A stretch of DNA of 46,399 nt from NCBI GenBank assembly GCA_964247295.1, contig CAXTTV010000013.1:1-46399 (forward strand), in the 5' to 3' direction. Every line of letters starts with the position of its first letter. Position 1 is the stretch's first letter. A program made the position numbers and the translations under genes. Below are positions 1 through 7,953 of this stretch, piece after piece. The notes under the pieces are model-generated. The model saw only the letters and a list, made by a program, of their open reading frames with translations. It was not told where the DNA came from and ran no database searches. This DNA comes from CAXTTV01 sp964247295. GTDB lineage: Bacteria > Chloroflexota > Ktedonobacteria > Ktedonobacterales > Ktedonobacteraceae.

Positions 1-198
1 TGTTGCTAGTTTTTCCACGAGGGCATAAAATAGACTCACAAGGCGTGATGATTGTATCCATTTGTGCTTTATATTTATAATAAGATTAGAAAGTCGCTCC
101 TTGTCCTTTTTTTAGGTTGGTTGCTACTTGATATATTCGTGTTTCCAGTATCGTATATACTTGCTTGCTTGCTTTGGAGGGTATGAGAGGAGCCAGAT

Positions 199-1881
199 GT
201 GGTAATCACCAGGGGAAGGCATCTTCTGGGAAAAGAATTAGGTGGTTGTGTGTTGGAAAAGGTGCTGGGATACGGTGGGTCGAGCGCGGTTTTTCTGGCC
301 CGGCAGCAGTCGCCTGAGCGCGCTGTTGCTGTTAAGGTTTTTTTACCGCGCTCAAACGATCAACCGCAATTGCAAAAAGATTTCCGTAGACGCTTCCGAC
401 GTGAGGCCGAGGCGGCCAGTACGTTGGATCACCCACATATTCTGCCGATCTATTCTTTTGGAGAGGAAGAGGGGGCTCCCTATATTATTATGCCCTATAT
501 GTCCGGTGGGACACTCTCCGAATATGTTTCTCGTAAAGGACCTCTATCTCTGGAAGAGGCAAATACCTATCTTGAGCAGATCTCCTCTGCCCTAGATTAT
601 GCTCATGAACATGGTCGCGTCCACTGCGATGTAAAGCCGGCCAATATTCTTCTCGACGGGGAAGGCAAGGTATTTCTATCCGATTTTGGGATTGCCCGCA
701 TTCTCCAGACTGCTGATCCCAATATCAAAAATCGGATTACGCACTCGTCCGATGTACTTATGGGTACACCGGACTATATCTCGCCTGAACAGGCATTGGG
801 TCAGGCCCTCGATGGTCGCTCCGATGTCTATTCGCTGGCCGTAACGCTGTTTTTCTTATTGGCAGGTCACCCTCCTTTTAATGCCGATTCTAGTATCGCG
901 ATGGCGCTTCTGCACGTTCACGAGTCTCCGCCTTCCTTAATGCTGATCCGCGATGATGTCTCGCCCGAGATGGATGAGGTGGTCGCGAAAGCTTTGGCAA
1001 AAGCTCCGGCGGATCGTTATCAGGTGGCAGGGGCGTTCGCAAAGGCGTTCTCTACATCTCTAACCTCTTTGGACGAATGGCAGAAACTTTCTCAAGATGT
1101 TCAGGAGCGCTCACGCCCCCAAGTGGCTGCCAGCCCAATTGTGCATGTAAAGCCCGTCCATTCTCGTAACGTTCGCGTCCAACCATCTCGGGTTCGTCTG
1201 TTGGTCCTGGCCCTTCTGGCCTGTTTATTGATTGGTGGGGTGTCCCTGGGACTGCATGCTTTGTTTGCTCCTCCGGCCCCTCTGCATACTCCAGACAGAA
1301 CTCATCAGGCATCCACAACGGATCAAGTGACCGATGCTCTAAGTGCTGAGAATCATGCGTTCTGGCCTTTGAGCAGTACCTTTTTCTTCCAGAATAACCA
1401 GTATCATATCCAGAACAAGTCGAGTAGCGATATGGCTGTAGCCCTGTTTAATGAGCATGAGTATCAGGATTTTAAGTTGGATGTGAATCTGAATGAGCTG
1501 CATGGACCCCACGATGGGAGTGGGTATTACGGTATCGTGTTTCATTCAACGGCTGATCAGTCACACTATTACCTTTTTGAGCTTTCCTCGGTCGAGGGCG
1601 GTCGATATGATCTGCTCCGCAATGATGGTACCTGGCAACGGATCTCTACCGGTTTGGTGAAAGGCTTACATCCTATTCAGGGCCAGGAGAATCATCTTTC
1701 CGCTGAGGTCCGGGGCAATAGTTTTACTTTCTTTCTGAATGGGCAGAAGATCTGTGGCCCGGTTTCAGATGCCTCTTCCTCTCCCTATCGCTCCGGTCAG
1801 ACCGGACTCTACGTGGAGAGCGGCAATACTGAGGTGATGTTTTCGCAGCTTCAGATTGAGCCGTTGCCTGCTCAAAAATAG
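199..1881 (+). CDS. Membrane Ser/Thr protein kinase with extracytoplasmic lectin-like domain
   Basis: PknB-type receptor kinase of 560 aa, expected to phosphorylate cytoplasmic proteins in response to an outside ligand. The kinase domain covers about residues 14-285: glycine loop GYGGSS (24-29), lysine K46, catalytic loop VHCDVKPAN with D144, and SDFG (161-164), then GTPDYISPEQ. The Arg of the usual HRD motif is Cys (HCD), so this is a non-RD kinase. A single membrane segment lies near 333-355. Residues ~390-555 form a beta-rich concanavalin/DUF1080-like domain (seen as GSGYYGIVF, FFLNGQKICG and GQTGLYV). The GTG start at 199 is chosen because GAGAGGAG lies 6-7 nt upstream. The stop is followed at once by a decayed oxidoreductase fragment. 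Kinase function is secure; the outer ligand is unknown. Confidence 0.93.
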   Translation: MVITRGRHLLGKELGGCVLEKVLGYGGSSAVFLARQQSPERAVAVKVFLPRSNDQPQLQKDFRRRFRREAEAASTLDHPHILPIYSFGEEEGAPYIIMPYMSGGTLSEYVSRKGPLSLEEANTYLEQISSALDYAHEHGRVHCDVKPANILLDGEGKVFLSDFGIARILQTADPNIKNRITHSSDVLMGTPDYISPEQALGQALDGRSDVYSLAVTLFFLLAGHPPFNADSSIAMALLHVHESPPSLMLIRDDVSPEMDEVVAKALAKAPADRYQVAGAFAKAFSTSLTSLDEWQKLSQDVQERSRPQVAASPIVHVKPVHSRNVRVQPSRVRLLVLALLACLLIGGVSLGLHALFAPPAPLHTPDRTHQASTTDQVTDALSAENHAFWPLSSTFFFQNNQYHIQNKSSSDMAVALFNEHEYQDFKLDVNLNELHGPHDGSGYYGIVFHSTADQSHYYLFELSSVEGGRYDLLRNDGTWQRISTGLVKGLHPIQGQENHLSAEVRGNSFTFFLNGQKICGPVSDASSSPYRSGQTGLYVESGNTEVMFSQLQIEPLPAQK

Positions 1882-1882
1882 C

Positions 1883-2305
1883 TTTCGTTGCCCCTGGAAG
1901 GTCGCGAGAGAGGCTACAACTCTTGATCACATTTCTCATGGTCGGTTTATTCTGGGAGTTGGCAGTGGAACTGATCAGGGGCGAGAATATAGCTGCTTTG
2001 AGGAAGAGTTGGATGTTCGCAAGCGGGGTGAGATGGTGGATGAGGGCCTGGATATCCTCAATCAGCTCTGGAGCGGAGAAACCTTTAGCTATGAGGGAAA
2101 GCATTACCACCTCTCGAACGTCCGTTTCCAGCCGGTTCTCGTGCAGCAGCCGCGTATCCCTATCTGGGTCGCGGGGACCTGGCCCTATCAAAAACCGTTT
2201 CTGCGAGCCGCACAATGGGATGGCGTCTGTCCCATCGGTCGGGATGGCGCGCTCACAGCCGAAGATTATCGTGCGATCATCGCCGTGTGTGCCCGTGGCA
2301 AGGGG
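1883..2305 (+). pseudogene. Fragment of LLM-class flavin-dependent oxidoreductase
   Basis: The reading frame encodes a stretch typical of luciferase-like monooxygenases, including CPWKVAREATTLDHISHGRF, ILGVGSG, KRGEMVDEGLDILNQLW and PRIPIWVAGTWP. The first ~50-60 residues of the family, including the N-terminal barrel strand and a start codon, are missing, because the similarity begins right after the kinase stop. The C-terminal half is lost after AEDYRAIIAVC, where the frame runs into non-homologous sequence and then a mosaic repeat. It has no ribosome-binding site of its own and would not give a folded TIM barrel. It is read as a both-ends-truncated relic, probably removed by rearrangements at the repeat. 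Confidence 0.8.
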
Positions 2306-2389
2306 AGCGATGGCAGGTGTCATGGCCGCTGTCAAATCATCGTTCCCCGTTTCCCTAAGACGAATGCGTGTGGCGATGGTGATGAGAAA

Positions 2390-2486
2390 GGTTCCCGTCT
2401 CCACGGGTCCACACGTGACCCGATCTACCGGCGATGGCGGGTTGAGAGAACATTGTTCCCTTCTTTTTCCAACAGAGTCGCTTGCC
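2390..2486. repeat. Mosaic inverted-repeat element, copy A
   Basis: The sequence contains CACGGGTCCACACGTGACCC and then GATCTACCGG at 2402-2431, followed by the end motif TTTCCAACAGAGTCGCTTG near 2466-2484. The same blocks recur in copies B (31136-31440) and D (40194-40328), and the end motif also occurs in C (37526-37709). The opposite terminal motif is not visible here, so this copy looks one-ended. It lies between the flavin-oxidoreductase relic and the convergent acetyltransferase gene. Confidence 0.75.
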
Positions 2487-2526
2487 ACTCCCCTACGAGG
2501 CTTGATTGCTTTCCCAGCCACAAGGA

Positions 2527-3915
2527 TTATCCCAATGGCAGGACCCAGGAGGGCTTTTTGGGGAAAAGCGTGTTCACCAGCAGCCTCACCTCATCCTTGA
2601 CCCAGACATCGGGATAGGCATACTCCAGGTCTTCCAGGCTGCGATAGCCAAAGAGCAGTTGCAGGAAGACCAGTGGGGGAAAGCCGCTCTCCTCATTTTC
2701 ACCCCAGGCCGCAGGCCGCCTCCAATCCTCGATTTCTGTAATCCTGCCACGCTCAAAAGCCAGCCTCAGGCCGTTTCCCCGATAGAAATCTAAACGCAAT
2801 TCGCCCGTATAGCCAGCCACAGGTGACTTTAGCAGGCGCTGCTCCAGAGCCGGGGCGATCAATCGGAGAAATTGCGGCAGATTTGGCACGCGGACATACC
2901 AGGGATATGGACGGGGAGCCACCACGCCTAGATCGGGATACCCCTGCCGAAGCACTTCATGTAGTGGGTGCTTTGATCCAATATCTAGATTCAGACTGGT
3001 TGGAGGTTTTTTCTCCTTCGCGTCGGGACGATCACGAAAAAAAGGGACCTGGTTTGCCTGTCCTTTCAAAGCGCGTAGTAGTGAGGGTATCAGAGGTTGT
3101 AGATTAACACCTTCCTCAAAAGCAACCTCTGATATTCTGTAAGCGTTCGCATGGAAGTTTAACCCTGAGATAAAGCCCAGCTTCTGGCTCAGGGGATCAA
3201 CAATAATCCAGAGCTTCCAATACTGACCGGAATCCTCATGGTTACGAGCTCTAAGCTGATACTCCCACCAGCGCAGGGGGATCATTGCCGCGACGGCGTA
3301 ATCATTGTTCTGTCGGGTTGCTAATGCCTGAATAAAGAGTAAATCCTCTTCAGTTGCCTCGCGCAGAGTGCAGGTCTCTTCCTGCCCTTCAGTTAGATCA
3401 GGGATCATCTTTAGAGGTATATTGAGCCGCGCGTTGATAGCCACTGCATACTCGTAGCCAAACTGTCGATAGAAATAGGTGATCCCGGTGATCCCCTGTA
3501 CCATCAGACCCTCAGCAGCGCAACGCTCATGAATCATCCTAATCATTGTTCGGATCAGACCCTTATTGCGGTACTCGGGATCGGAGACGACCAGCTCTGG
3601 TCGCCCGATCCGAAACGGCATCCCTTCATAGGACCAGGTCTCATAGAGCAGGCAGGTAGCGGCAACCACCCGGTTGTTCTCGCGCTTTGTATCCTCAATG
3701 ATCGCATAGTTTTGGGGATCGGCGACCGGGTGCCGACCCGCCATCCAGGTCTGGATTAGCGGCCCGATTGTATAATCGGGTGGACCCTCGGGTGAGTAGC
3801 GAAACACATGCTCGCTTACCTTAATGATTGCTTTGGTATCGGCGGGTGTTGCCCAGCGCGCGACCAGACCATTATCAAGATCGTGTATCACATTATCTGG
3901 TGGATCTATAAGCAT
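2527..3915 (-). CDS. Eis-like GNAT family N-acetyltransferase
   Basis: Predicted acetyl-CoA-dependent acetyltransferase of 462 aa. The N-terminal GNAT domain contains the acetyl-CoA loop in YRNKGLIRTMI, preceded by RPELVVSDPE, and GITYFYRQFGYEYA after it. A second GNAT-like half and a C-terminal sterol-carrier-like part (GELRLDFYRGNGLRLAFERG) give the three-part layout and length of the Eis family. The ATG at 3915 is preferred over one 96 nt upstream because GGAGGT lies 7 nt before it. Eis relatives acetylate amines such as aminoglycosides or protein lysines; the substrate here cannot be told. The 3' end abuts repeat copy A. Confidence 0.85.
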   Translation of the reverse strand: MLIDPPDNVIHDLDNGLVARWATPADTKAIIKVSEHVFRYSPEGPPDYTIGPLIQTWMAGRHPVADPQNYAIIEDTKRENNRVVAATCLLYETWSYEGMPFRIGRPELVVSDPEYRNKGLIRTMIRMIHERCAAEGLMVQGITGITYFYRQFGYEYAVAINARLNIPLKMIPDLTEGQEETCTLREATEEDLLFIQALATRQNNDYAVAAMIPLRWWEYQLRARNHEDSGQYWKLWIIVDPLSQKLGFISGLNFHANAYRISEVAFEEGVNLQPLIPSLLRALKGQANQVPFFRDRPDAKEKKPPTSLNLDIGSKHPLHEVLRQGYPDLGVVAPRPYPWYVRVPNLPQFLRLIAPALEQRLLKSPVAGYTGELRLDFYRGNGLRLAFERGRITEIEDWRRPAAWGENEESGFPPLVFLQLLFGYRSLEDLEYAYPDVWVKDEVRLLVNTLFPKKPSWVLPLG

Positions 3916-4086
3916 TGATTTTACCTCCGCTCTATAATCTGCAATAAGAAAGGCGATGTTGATGGAGTTTTGCCATCTCAAGATCGCGGGGTGTAGAGCA
4001 TCCCGTACCACTATAGCTGATCTTATTTGTCGATGTCAAAACGGAAAGAAGAGAGAAAAAGAAAGCCCCGAGGCGAATTATTCTAG

Positions 4087-4115
4087 TTGACATCGGTATA
4101 GCAACCTTCTATACT
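4087..4115 (+). promoter_or_regulatory. Sigma-A-type promoter of the ferredoxin gene
   Basis: A perfect -35 box TTGACA (4087-4092) and a -10 box TATACT (4110-4115) are separated by exactly 17 bp. Transcription would start near 4122, leaving a leader of about 70 nt before the ferredoxin ATG. Confidence 0.8.
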
Positions 4116-4147
4116 GAATGAAGCCGTATATTATACGCGAATTCTTG

Positions 4148-4171
4148 CCTATGTTTGTTGCCGAACATAGG
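4148..4171 (+). promoter_or_regulatory. Hairpin in the ferredoxin 5' leader
   Basis: CCTATGTT (4148-4155) and AACATAGG (4164-4171) form an 8-bp perfect stem with an 8-nt loop. It lies inside the predicted leader, a few nt before the GAGGAGG ribosome-binding site. It has no T-run, so it is not a terminator. It may stabilise the message or be an operator; that is inference. Confidence 0.55.
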
Positions 4172-4194
4172 TTATAGAGGAGGATATCTGGAAA

Positions 4195-4455
4195 ATGACG
4201 TACGTCATTACGCAGCCCTGCATTGGAGTGAAAGACGCCTCGTGTGTTGATGTCTGCCCGGTTGACTGCATTCATCCGACATCTGGAGAACCGGAATTTG
4301 ACTCGGCGGAGCAGTTGTTCATTATCCCCGACGAGTGCATTGATTGTGGAGCGTGCGAGCCTGCTTGCCCCGTCTCTGCTATTTTTGAAGAGTCTGCGGT
4401 GCCCGCTGAATCCACAAAGTTTATTCAGATTAACGCGGATTTCTTTAGAAGGTAG
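4195..4455 (+). CDS. fdxA: 7Fe ferredoxin (FdxA type)
   Basis: Small electron carrier of 86 aa. Cysteines at 9, 17, 21, 25, 48, 51, 54 and 58 reproduce the spacing of seven-iron ferredoxins: C9, C17 and C58 for a [3Fe-4S] cluster and C21, C48, C51 and C54 for a [4Fe-4S] cluster, with C25 the usual non-ligand cysteine. The opening MTYVIT is typical of actinobacterial and Chloroflexi FdxA. A GAGGAGG ribosome-binding site precedes the ATG. The gene is monocistronic, with its own promoter and a UUCG-capped terminator. Such proteins donate electrons to P450s or other oxidoreductases; the partner is not evident here, since the P450 in the window is 36 kb away. Confidence 0.93.
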   Translation: MTYVITQPCIGVKDASCVDVCPVDCIHPTSGEPEFDSAEQLFIIPDECIDCGACEPACPVSAIFEESAVPAESTKFIQINADFFRR

Positions 4456-4481
4456 TGCTTACTTCGGTAAGCGCTATTTTT
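4454..4481 (+). terminator. Intrinsic terminator after ferredoxin
   Basis: AGTGCTTAC and GTAAGCGCT pair around a TTCG tetraloop (4454-4475), followed by TATTTTT. It starts at the ferredoxin stop codon. Confidence 0.9.
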
Positions 4482-4550
4482 GTTCAATAGCCATGGCAAG
4501 CCAGTCTCCCGCATACGGGTCTGCTTGCCTTGTTGCTTTTGTTGCTCTAT

Positions 4551-4579
4551 AGACCTTCTTCAGGTCTCTATGCTATAAT
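4551..4579 (+). promoter_or_regulatory. Extended -10 promoter overlapped by an inverted repeat
   Basis: TGCTATAAT (4571-4579) is a perfect extended -10 element about 75 nt before the next gene. Immediately upstream, AGACCT (4551-4556) and AGGTCT (4562-4567) form an inverted repeat where the -35 region would be. This may be an operator or a small hairpin. Confidence 0.6.
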
Positions 4580-4655
4580 GCATGTGTTCTGCACGCCGAG
4601 AGAATGCGTGCGACAGCGCATCCCAAACTAACAAACTTCTAAGGGAGCAGCCCCT

Positions 4656-5366
4656 ATGCCTATAACACGACGCAGACGCGCAAATCCACCGGACCAGCCA
4701 GAGAATAACAACCATCTCGTGGAACAAAACGGAGATCTTGCCGAATCCCTGCCAGCGGAAAGTGCTCCTGATGCTTTGGTCGGTGGTGAGGTTCCTCCCG
4801 CATCGCCCTCTGAGCCGGAGGGGCAACAGGAGAAATCTGAGCGGCCAACGCGTGCGCATCGAACGACGCGCGCCGAGCGCTTAGAACGCCAGGAGCACCT
4901 GGAGCCAGGTGAGGATACTGGCGTTTCCCCTCAGCCTCCTTCCTATAATAATGGATATCCTTCCTTCAATGGTGAGTACGCTGAGCGTCAGGAGCATCCT
5001 CCAGTCATTGAAGGTGGGAGAAGAACCGTGCGCGGTGAGTTTTTCCGACGACCTCCCCAGATCCCCCAGCCTCAACAGGTTCAACAGCCACAACCTCTTC
5101 AGGCCCCAACGCATGAGATTAAACTGCCTCTAGGCAAGGACAGCATTCTACACCTGGCATATAATCCTAGCTATACAGGAGCGGAAGAGGCACGCGATAC
5201 CTTCCTGCGTGGTTTGATGGAAGAAACCAAAGCCGGTGGCCGTGCCCGTTGCTGGAACTGTGGCTCGATTGGCGTCGCCTACGATCGCTGGAATACCCGC
5301 AGCAAAACCTTTGGTGAGATTGGTATCGCCTATTGTGAGATCTGTGGTGTCTGGAGCGTGATGTAG
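4656..5366 (+). CDS. Pro/Glu-rich protein with C-terminal zinc ribbon
   Basis: Unrecognised protein of 236 aa. Residues 1-~150 are low-complexity and rich in Pro, Glu, Gln and Arg (for example QIPQPQQVQQPQPLQAP), so they are probably disordered. The C-terminal ~70 residues are compact and hold two cysteine pairs, C199-x2-C202 (CWNCG) and C227-x2-C230 (CEICG), a four-Cys zinc-ribbon arrangement. The ATG at 4656 follows GGGAGCAGCCCC. It has its own promoter and a terminator downstream. A role in nucleic-acid or protein binding is possible, but no function can be assigned. Confidence 0.8.
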   Translation: MPITRRRRANPPDQPENNNHLVEQNGDLAESLPAESAPDALVGGEVPPASPSEPEGQQEKSERPTRAHRTTRAERLERQEHLEPGEDTGVSPQPPSYNNGYPSFNGEYAERQEHPPVIEGGRRTVRGEFFRRPPQIPQPQQVQQPQPLQAPTHEIKLPLGKDSILHLAYNPSYTGAEEARDTFLRGLMEETKAGGRARCWNCGSIGVAYDRWNTRSKTFGEIGIAYCEICGVWSVM

Positions 5367-5397
5367 CGCGTACATCCATTTGGTTATCAGATGCTGG

Positions 5398-5449
5398 AAG
5401 AGAGCTTCTCGGATGCTATATCGAGAGGCTTCTTTGCGTGCGGTTTTTT
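5398..5449 (+). terminator. Probable intrinsic terminator
   Basis: The segments 5398-5411 and 5422-5435 pair over 14 positions with a few G-U or mismatched pairs, and GGTTTTTT follows at 5442-5449. It lies 32 nt after the zinc-ribbon gene. Confidence 0.6.
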
Positions 5450-5586
5450 GCTGTCTTTTCCCCTGTGTATTCGAGTGAATGTGGTGAAGCGAGCGCAACT
5501 TTTAGCCTCATACCAACGTAATATATGGGAGATAAATCGTGTTTTAGATCTGCTGAAGGCAGTCATTTACCGTCGAGGTTTTCTAT

Positions 5587-6339
5587 ATGTTCAACTTCCC
5601 AAATAATAATAATTCCTATGGACGTAACCAGGGCTATGGATATTCTCCCTACGGGGGGCAGATGATGGAGGCTCCTTATCAGGGCACTCAATCGACCAGC
5701 AGCTTGATTAGTAAAGTGATGGGGCTCCTGGCCTTCTCCTTTCTGTTTGCCTTCCTGGGAACGGCGGTCGGTGGTTTTATTCTCGGCTCATTTACTGGTT
5801 TTACCTATCTGATTGTCGCGATTGCGGGCTTTGTAGTGCTTTTCGCACTGCAAATGGCGATTAATAAGCCGGGATTGAATCTGTTCCTGCTCTACCTGTT
5901 CGCCTTCCTTGAGGGGCTTTCGCTTTATCCACTGATTAACTATTACCTGCATTATGCTCCCAATATTCTGGGGGGAGCCTTTTTGATTACCATGTTGACC
6001 ACGGCTGGTCTGGCGATCTACTCCTGGACGGCCAAGCGCGACTTTTCTCGGCTGGGTGACTACCTGTTCTTCGGGTTGATCTTCCTGGTCGTTGTTGGCC
6101 TGATAGGGATTTTTATTCCTGGCCTCTTTGGCGGCCTCATTGGTTTGTTAATCTCTGTGGTTGGCGTGGCAATCTTTTCTGGCTATGTGATCTTTTATGT
6201 GCAACGTGCCAAGTACATGCCAGATACCATGCCGAACGCGATTATGCTTACGGTCTCGCTGTTCCTGACGATCATCAATCTGTTCCTTTACATCCTGCGG
6301 ATACTTTCTTTTCTCCAGGGAAACAATCGCAGTCGTTAA
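5587..6339 (+). CDS. Bax inhibitor-1 / YccA family membrane protein
   Basis: Polytopic protein of 250 aa. A Tyr/Gly/Asn-rich cytoplasmic head (residues 1-~40) is followed by about seven hydrophobic segments, the BI-1/TMBIM layout. Family-like features are the acidic residue in LFAFLEGLSLYPL and the loop FSRLGDYLFFGLI, with SVVGVAIFSGYVIFYVQR near the C-terminus. Bacterial BI-1 proteins are proton-sensitive calcium leak channels (BsYetJ), and E. coli YccA modulates FtsH; an ftsH occurs ~29 kb downstream, but no link is shown. CGAGGT lies about 8 nt before the ATG. Confidence 0.88.
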   Translation: MFNFPNNNNSYGRNQGYGYSPYGGQMMEAPYQGTQSTSSLISKVMGLLAFSFLFAFLGTAVGGFILGSFTGFTYLIVAIAGFVVLFALQMAINKPGLNLFLLYLFAFLEGLSLYPLINYYLHYAPNILGGAFLITMLTTAGLAIYSWTAKRDFSRLGDYLFFGLIFLVVVGLIGIFIPGLFGGLIGLLISVVGVAIFSGYVIFYVQRAKYMPDTMPNAIMLTVSLFLTIINLFLYILRILSFLQGNNRSR

Positions 6340-6464
6340 GCTACCTACCTATGAAATGTGAAAATTTTGGGGAATAAACCTTGATGGTCCGACGTTTTCT
6401 CTAATAGAACTTTAGTGTACAGACACTTGAAGCTAAAATTTGCATAGCGAAAGTGAGAAGCATA

Positions 6465-6815
6465 ATGGCTGAGAATCATTCAAATCTGTTTCATGTTGGC
6501 GATAAGGACTTTGACTCCAAGGTTTTAAAGTCGGACACCCCTGTGATTGTAGATTTCTGGGCAAGCTGGTGTGGGCCCTGTCGCGCGATTGCGCCTGTAT
6601 ATGAGAACCTGAGCGAGCAGTATCAAGGCAAGTTGGGTTTCGCGAAGATGGATATCGATGAGAACCAGCAGACTCCCGGCTCTCTGGGCATCCAGGCTAT
6701 CCCTACGCTTATGGTCTTCAAAGGCGGTGAGCCAATTGCTCGTCTGGTCGGCCCCCATCCTACCCGCTTAAAGAATGAGATCGATCGCGTTCTGACTGAG
6801 AATGGCGTTGCCTGA
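6465..6815 (+). CDS. trxA: Thioredoxin
   Basis: Thiol-disulfide reductant of 116 aa with the classical active site WCGPC, preceded by VIVDFWAS. The cis-proline motif IQAIPTLMVFKGGE and the C-terminal helix are intact, and there is no signal peptide, so it acts in the cytoplasm. The ATG at 6465 is chosen over a GTG four codons upstream. The N-terminus is slightly longer than in E. coli TrxA. It stands alone, with a hairpin terminator downstream. Confidence 0.95.
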   Translation: MAENHSNLFHVGDKDFDSKVLKSDTPVIVDFWASWCGPCRAIAPVYENLSEQYQGKLGFAKMDIDENQQTPGSLGIQAIPTLMVFKGGEPIARLVGPHPTRLKNEIDRVLTENGVA

Positions 6816-6851
6816 GACTTGCTTCGGCAGGTTTAGGAAAACACTATATAT

Positions 6852-6899
6852 AGAACGGCAATTATGTTAACCTTCCAGGATTCGCATAATTGCCGTTCT
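6852..6899 (+). terminator. Terminator hairpin after trxA
   Basis: AGAACGGCAATTATG (6852-6866) and CATAATTGCCGTTCT (6885-6899) form a perfect 15-bp stem with an 18-nt loop. Only a short T-run follows (TTGCTGTTT), so termination may be partial. Confidence 0.65.
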
Positions 6900-6915
6900 T
6901 GCTGTTTAAACTGTC

Positions 6916-6980
6916 TCGACTTTTTCTGGGTTTTGTGATATATTTTCCCCAAGTTCTCGTTATTAACTTATGTAGTAAAC
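6916..6980 (+). promoter_or_regulatory. Promoter and candidate operator of the GntR gene
   Basis: TCGACT (6916-6921), a 17-bp spacer and TATATT (6939-6944) form a promoter matching the consensus at 4/6 and 5/6. Downstream of the start point, an interrupted inverted repeat (TCGTT ... AACGA, about 6957-6980) could be the autoregulatory operator of the encoded repressor. The operator part is inference. Confidence 0.5.
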
Positions 6981-7021
6981 GAGTTTTAAAAAATGTTGTC
7001 TGGACATAGGGGAAACCATAT

Positions 7022-7768
7022 ATGCCGATGTTGGAACGCTCTAACCCTCTTCCATTGTATTATCAGCTCAAAGAAGTATTGAGGCAGCAGATCCGTGCTG
7101 GGCATCTTACTCCTCATAGCGCTATTCCTTCTGAGCCTGAACTTGTTGCTCACTACCATGTTAGTCGAGCAACTGTCAGACAGGCTTTAACGGAATTAGT
7201 TCATGAAGGGTTGCTTTATCGTCAGCATGGCAAAGGCACCTTTGTCTGTGAGCCTCGGGTACAACACTCTTTGAGCGAATTAACGAGTTTCACAGATGAG
7301 ATACAGAGGCGTGGTCAGAAGCCTGGAAGTATTTTACTGGTGAGTGAACTTATTCGCGGTTCCGATGAGGTTCGCCAGCAGTTGCGCCTTACCGATGAAG
7401 AGCAGGTGGTTCGACTGGAACGTATTCGTACTGTTGATGACCAGCCTGTGATCTATGAAGTTGCCTATTTACCATACCCTAGAGCTACTGGTGTGTACCA
7501 GCAGGCTGCGGATCTCTCGGGCTACTCGCTGTACGCGTTGATGACGGCTGAGGGTCTGACCCCATATCTTTCTGAGCAGACGTTGTGTGGCGATCTGCCC
7601 TCCGCGCGGGAGGCCGATCTGCTGCGTCTCCATTCGGAACGGCCTGGTATGCGCTCTACATCCACGCTGTTCGATCAGACGGGTTCTCCGATCGCCTGTA
7701 TTCAGTCATTTAGTGTGAGTGATCGCTACCCTATTCAGATGACCCTGCGCGTGAGTAAGCATGAATAG
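7022..7768 (+). CDS. GntR/HutC family transcriptional regulator
   Basis: Protein of 248 aa with an N-terminal winged helix-turn-helix (residues ~8-75; typical PLYYQLKEVLRQQI, SRATVRQALTELVHEGLL and GKGTFV) and a C-terminal UTRA effector domain (~95-243, beginning LTSFTDEIQRRGQKPGS). HutC-type members bind small ligands such as sugar phosphates, GlcNAc-6-P or amino-acid derivatives and leave the operator when bound. No transport or catabolic operon adjoins it, so the effector is unknown and autoregulation is the simplest expectation. AGGGGA lies upstream of the ATG; a second ATG two codons further in is possible. Confidence 0.92.
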   Translation: MPMLERSNPLPLYYQLKEVLRQQIRAGHLTPHSAIPSEPELVAHYHVSRATVRQALTELVHEGLLYRQHGKGTFVCEPRVQHSLSELTSFTDEIQRRGQKPGSILLVSELIRGSDEVRQQLRLTDEEQVVRLERIRTVDDQPVIYEVAYLPYPRATGVYQQAADLSGYSLYALMTAEGLTPYLSEQTLCGDLPSAREADLLRLHSERPGMRSTSTLFDQTGSPIACIQSFSVSDRYPIQMTLRVSKHE

Positions 7769-7904
7769 TCACCTTTTTTCTGGCTGTACCCTCCTATTTT
7801 ACACAGCTAATCTTTGATGTGCTTCGCATTATCTATTTTAGAACAGTCCGGTTGTATACTGTGTGTAAGTCTTAAAGACAGGCTGGTGAACAAACAGGGC
7901 TCAT

Positions 7905-7912
7905 GCTATACT
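7905..7912 (+). promoter_or_regulatory. Extended -10 element before the TPR gene
   Basis: TGCTATACT, with the -10 hexamer at 7907-7912, lies 42 nt before the chosen ATG. No good -35 box is seen, as expected for an extended -10 promoter. Confidence 0.5.
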
Positions 7913-7953
7913 AACCACGGCGATTTTTAATGAGTATTTTAGGAGAGAACGTG

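Noticed and set aside
1..198. Promoter of the kinase gene
   Set aside because: AT-rich sequence with TATATA near 145-150, but no convincing -35/-10 pair, so no promoter is called.
1724..2521. Long minus-strand open frame opposite the kinase end and the flavin-oxidoreductase relic
   Set aside because: No ribosome-binding site and no recognisable domain; it is antisense to clearly homologous coding sequence and continues into the repeat.
5391..5606. Short plus-strand frame before the BI-1 gene
   Set aside because: It begins in a terminator-like hairpin, lacks a ribosome-binding site and overlaps the start of the BI-1 gene.
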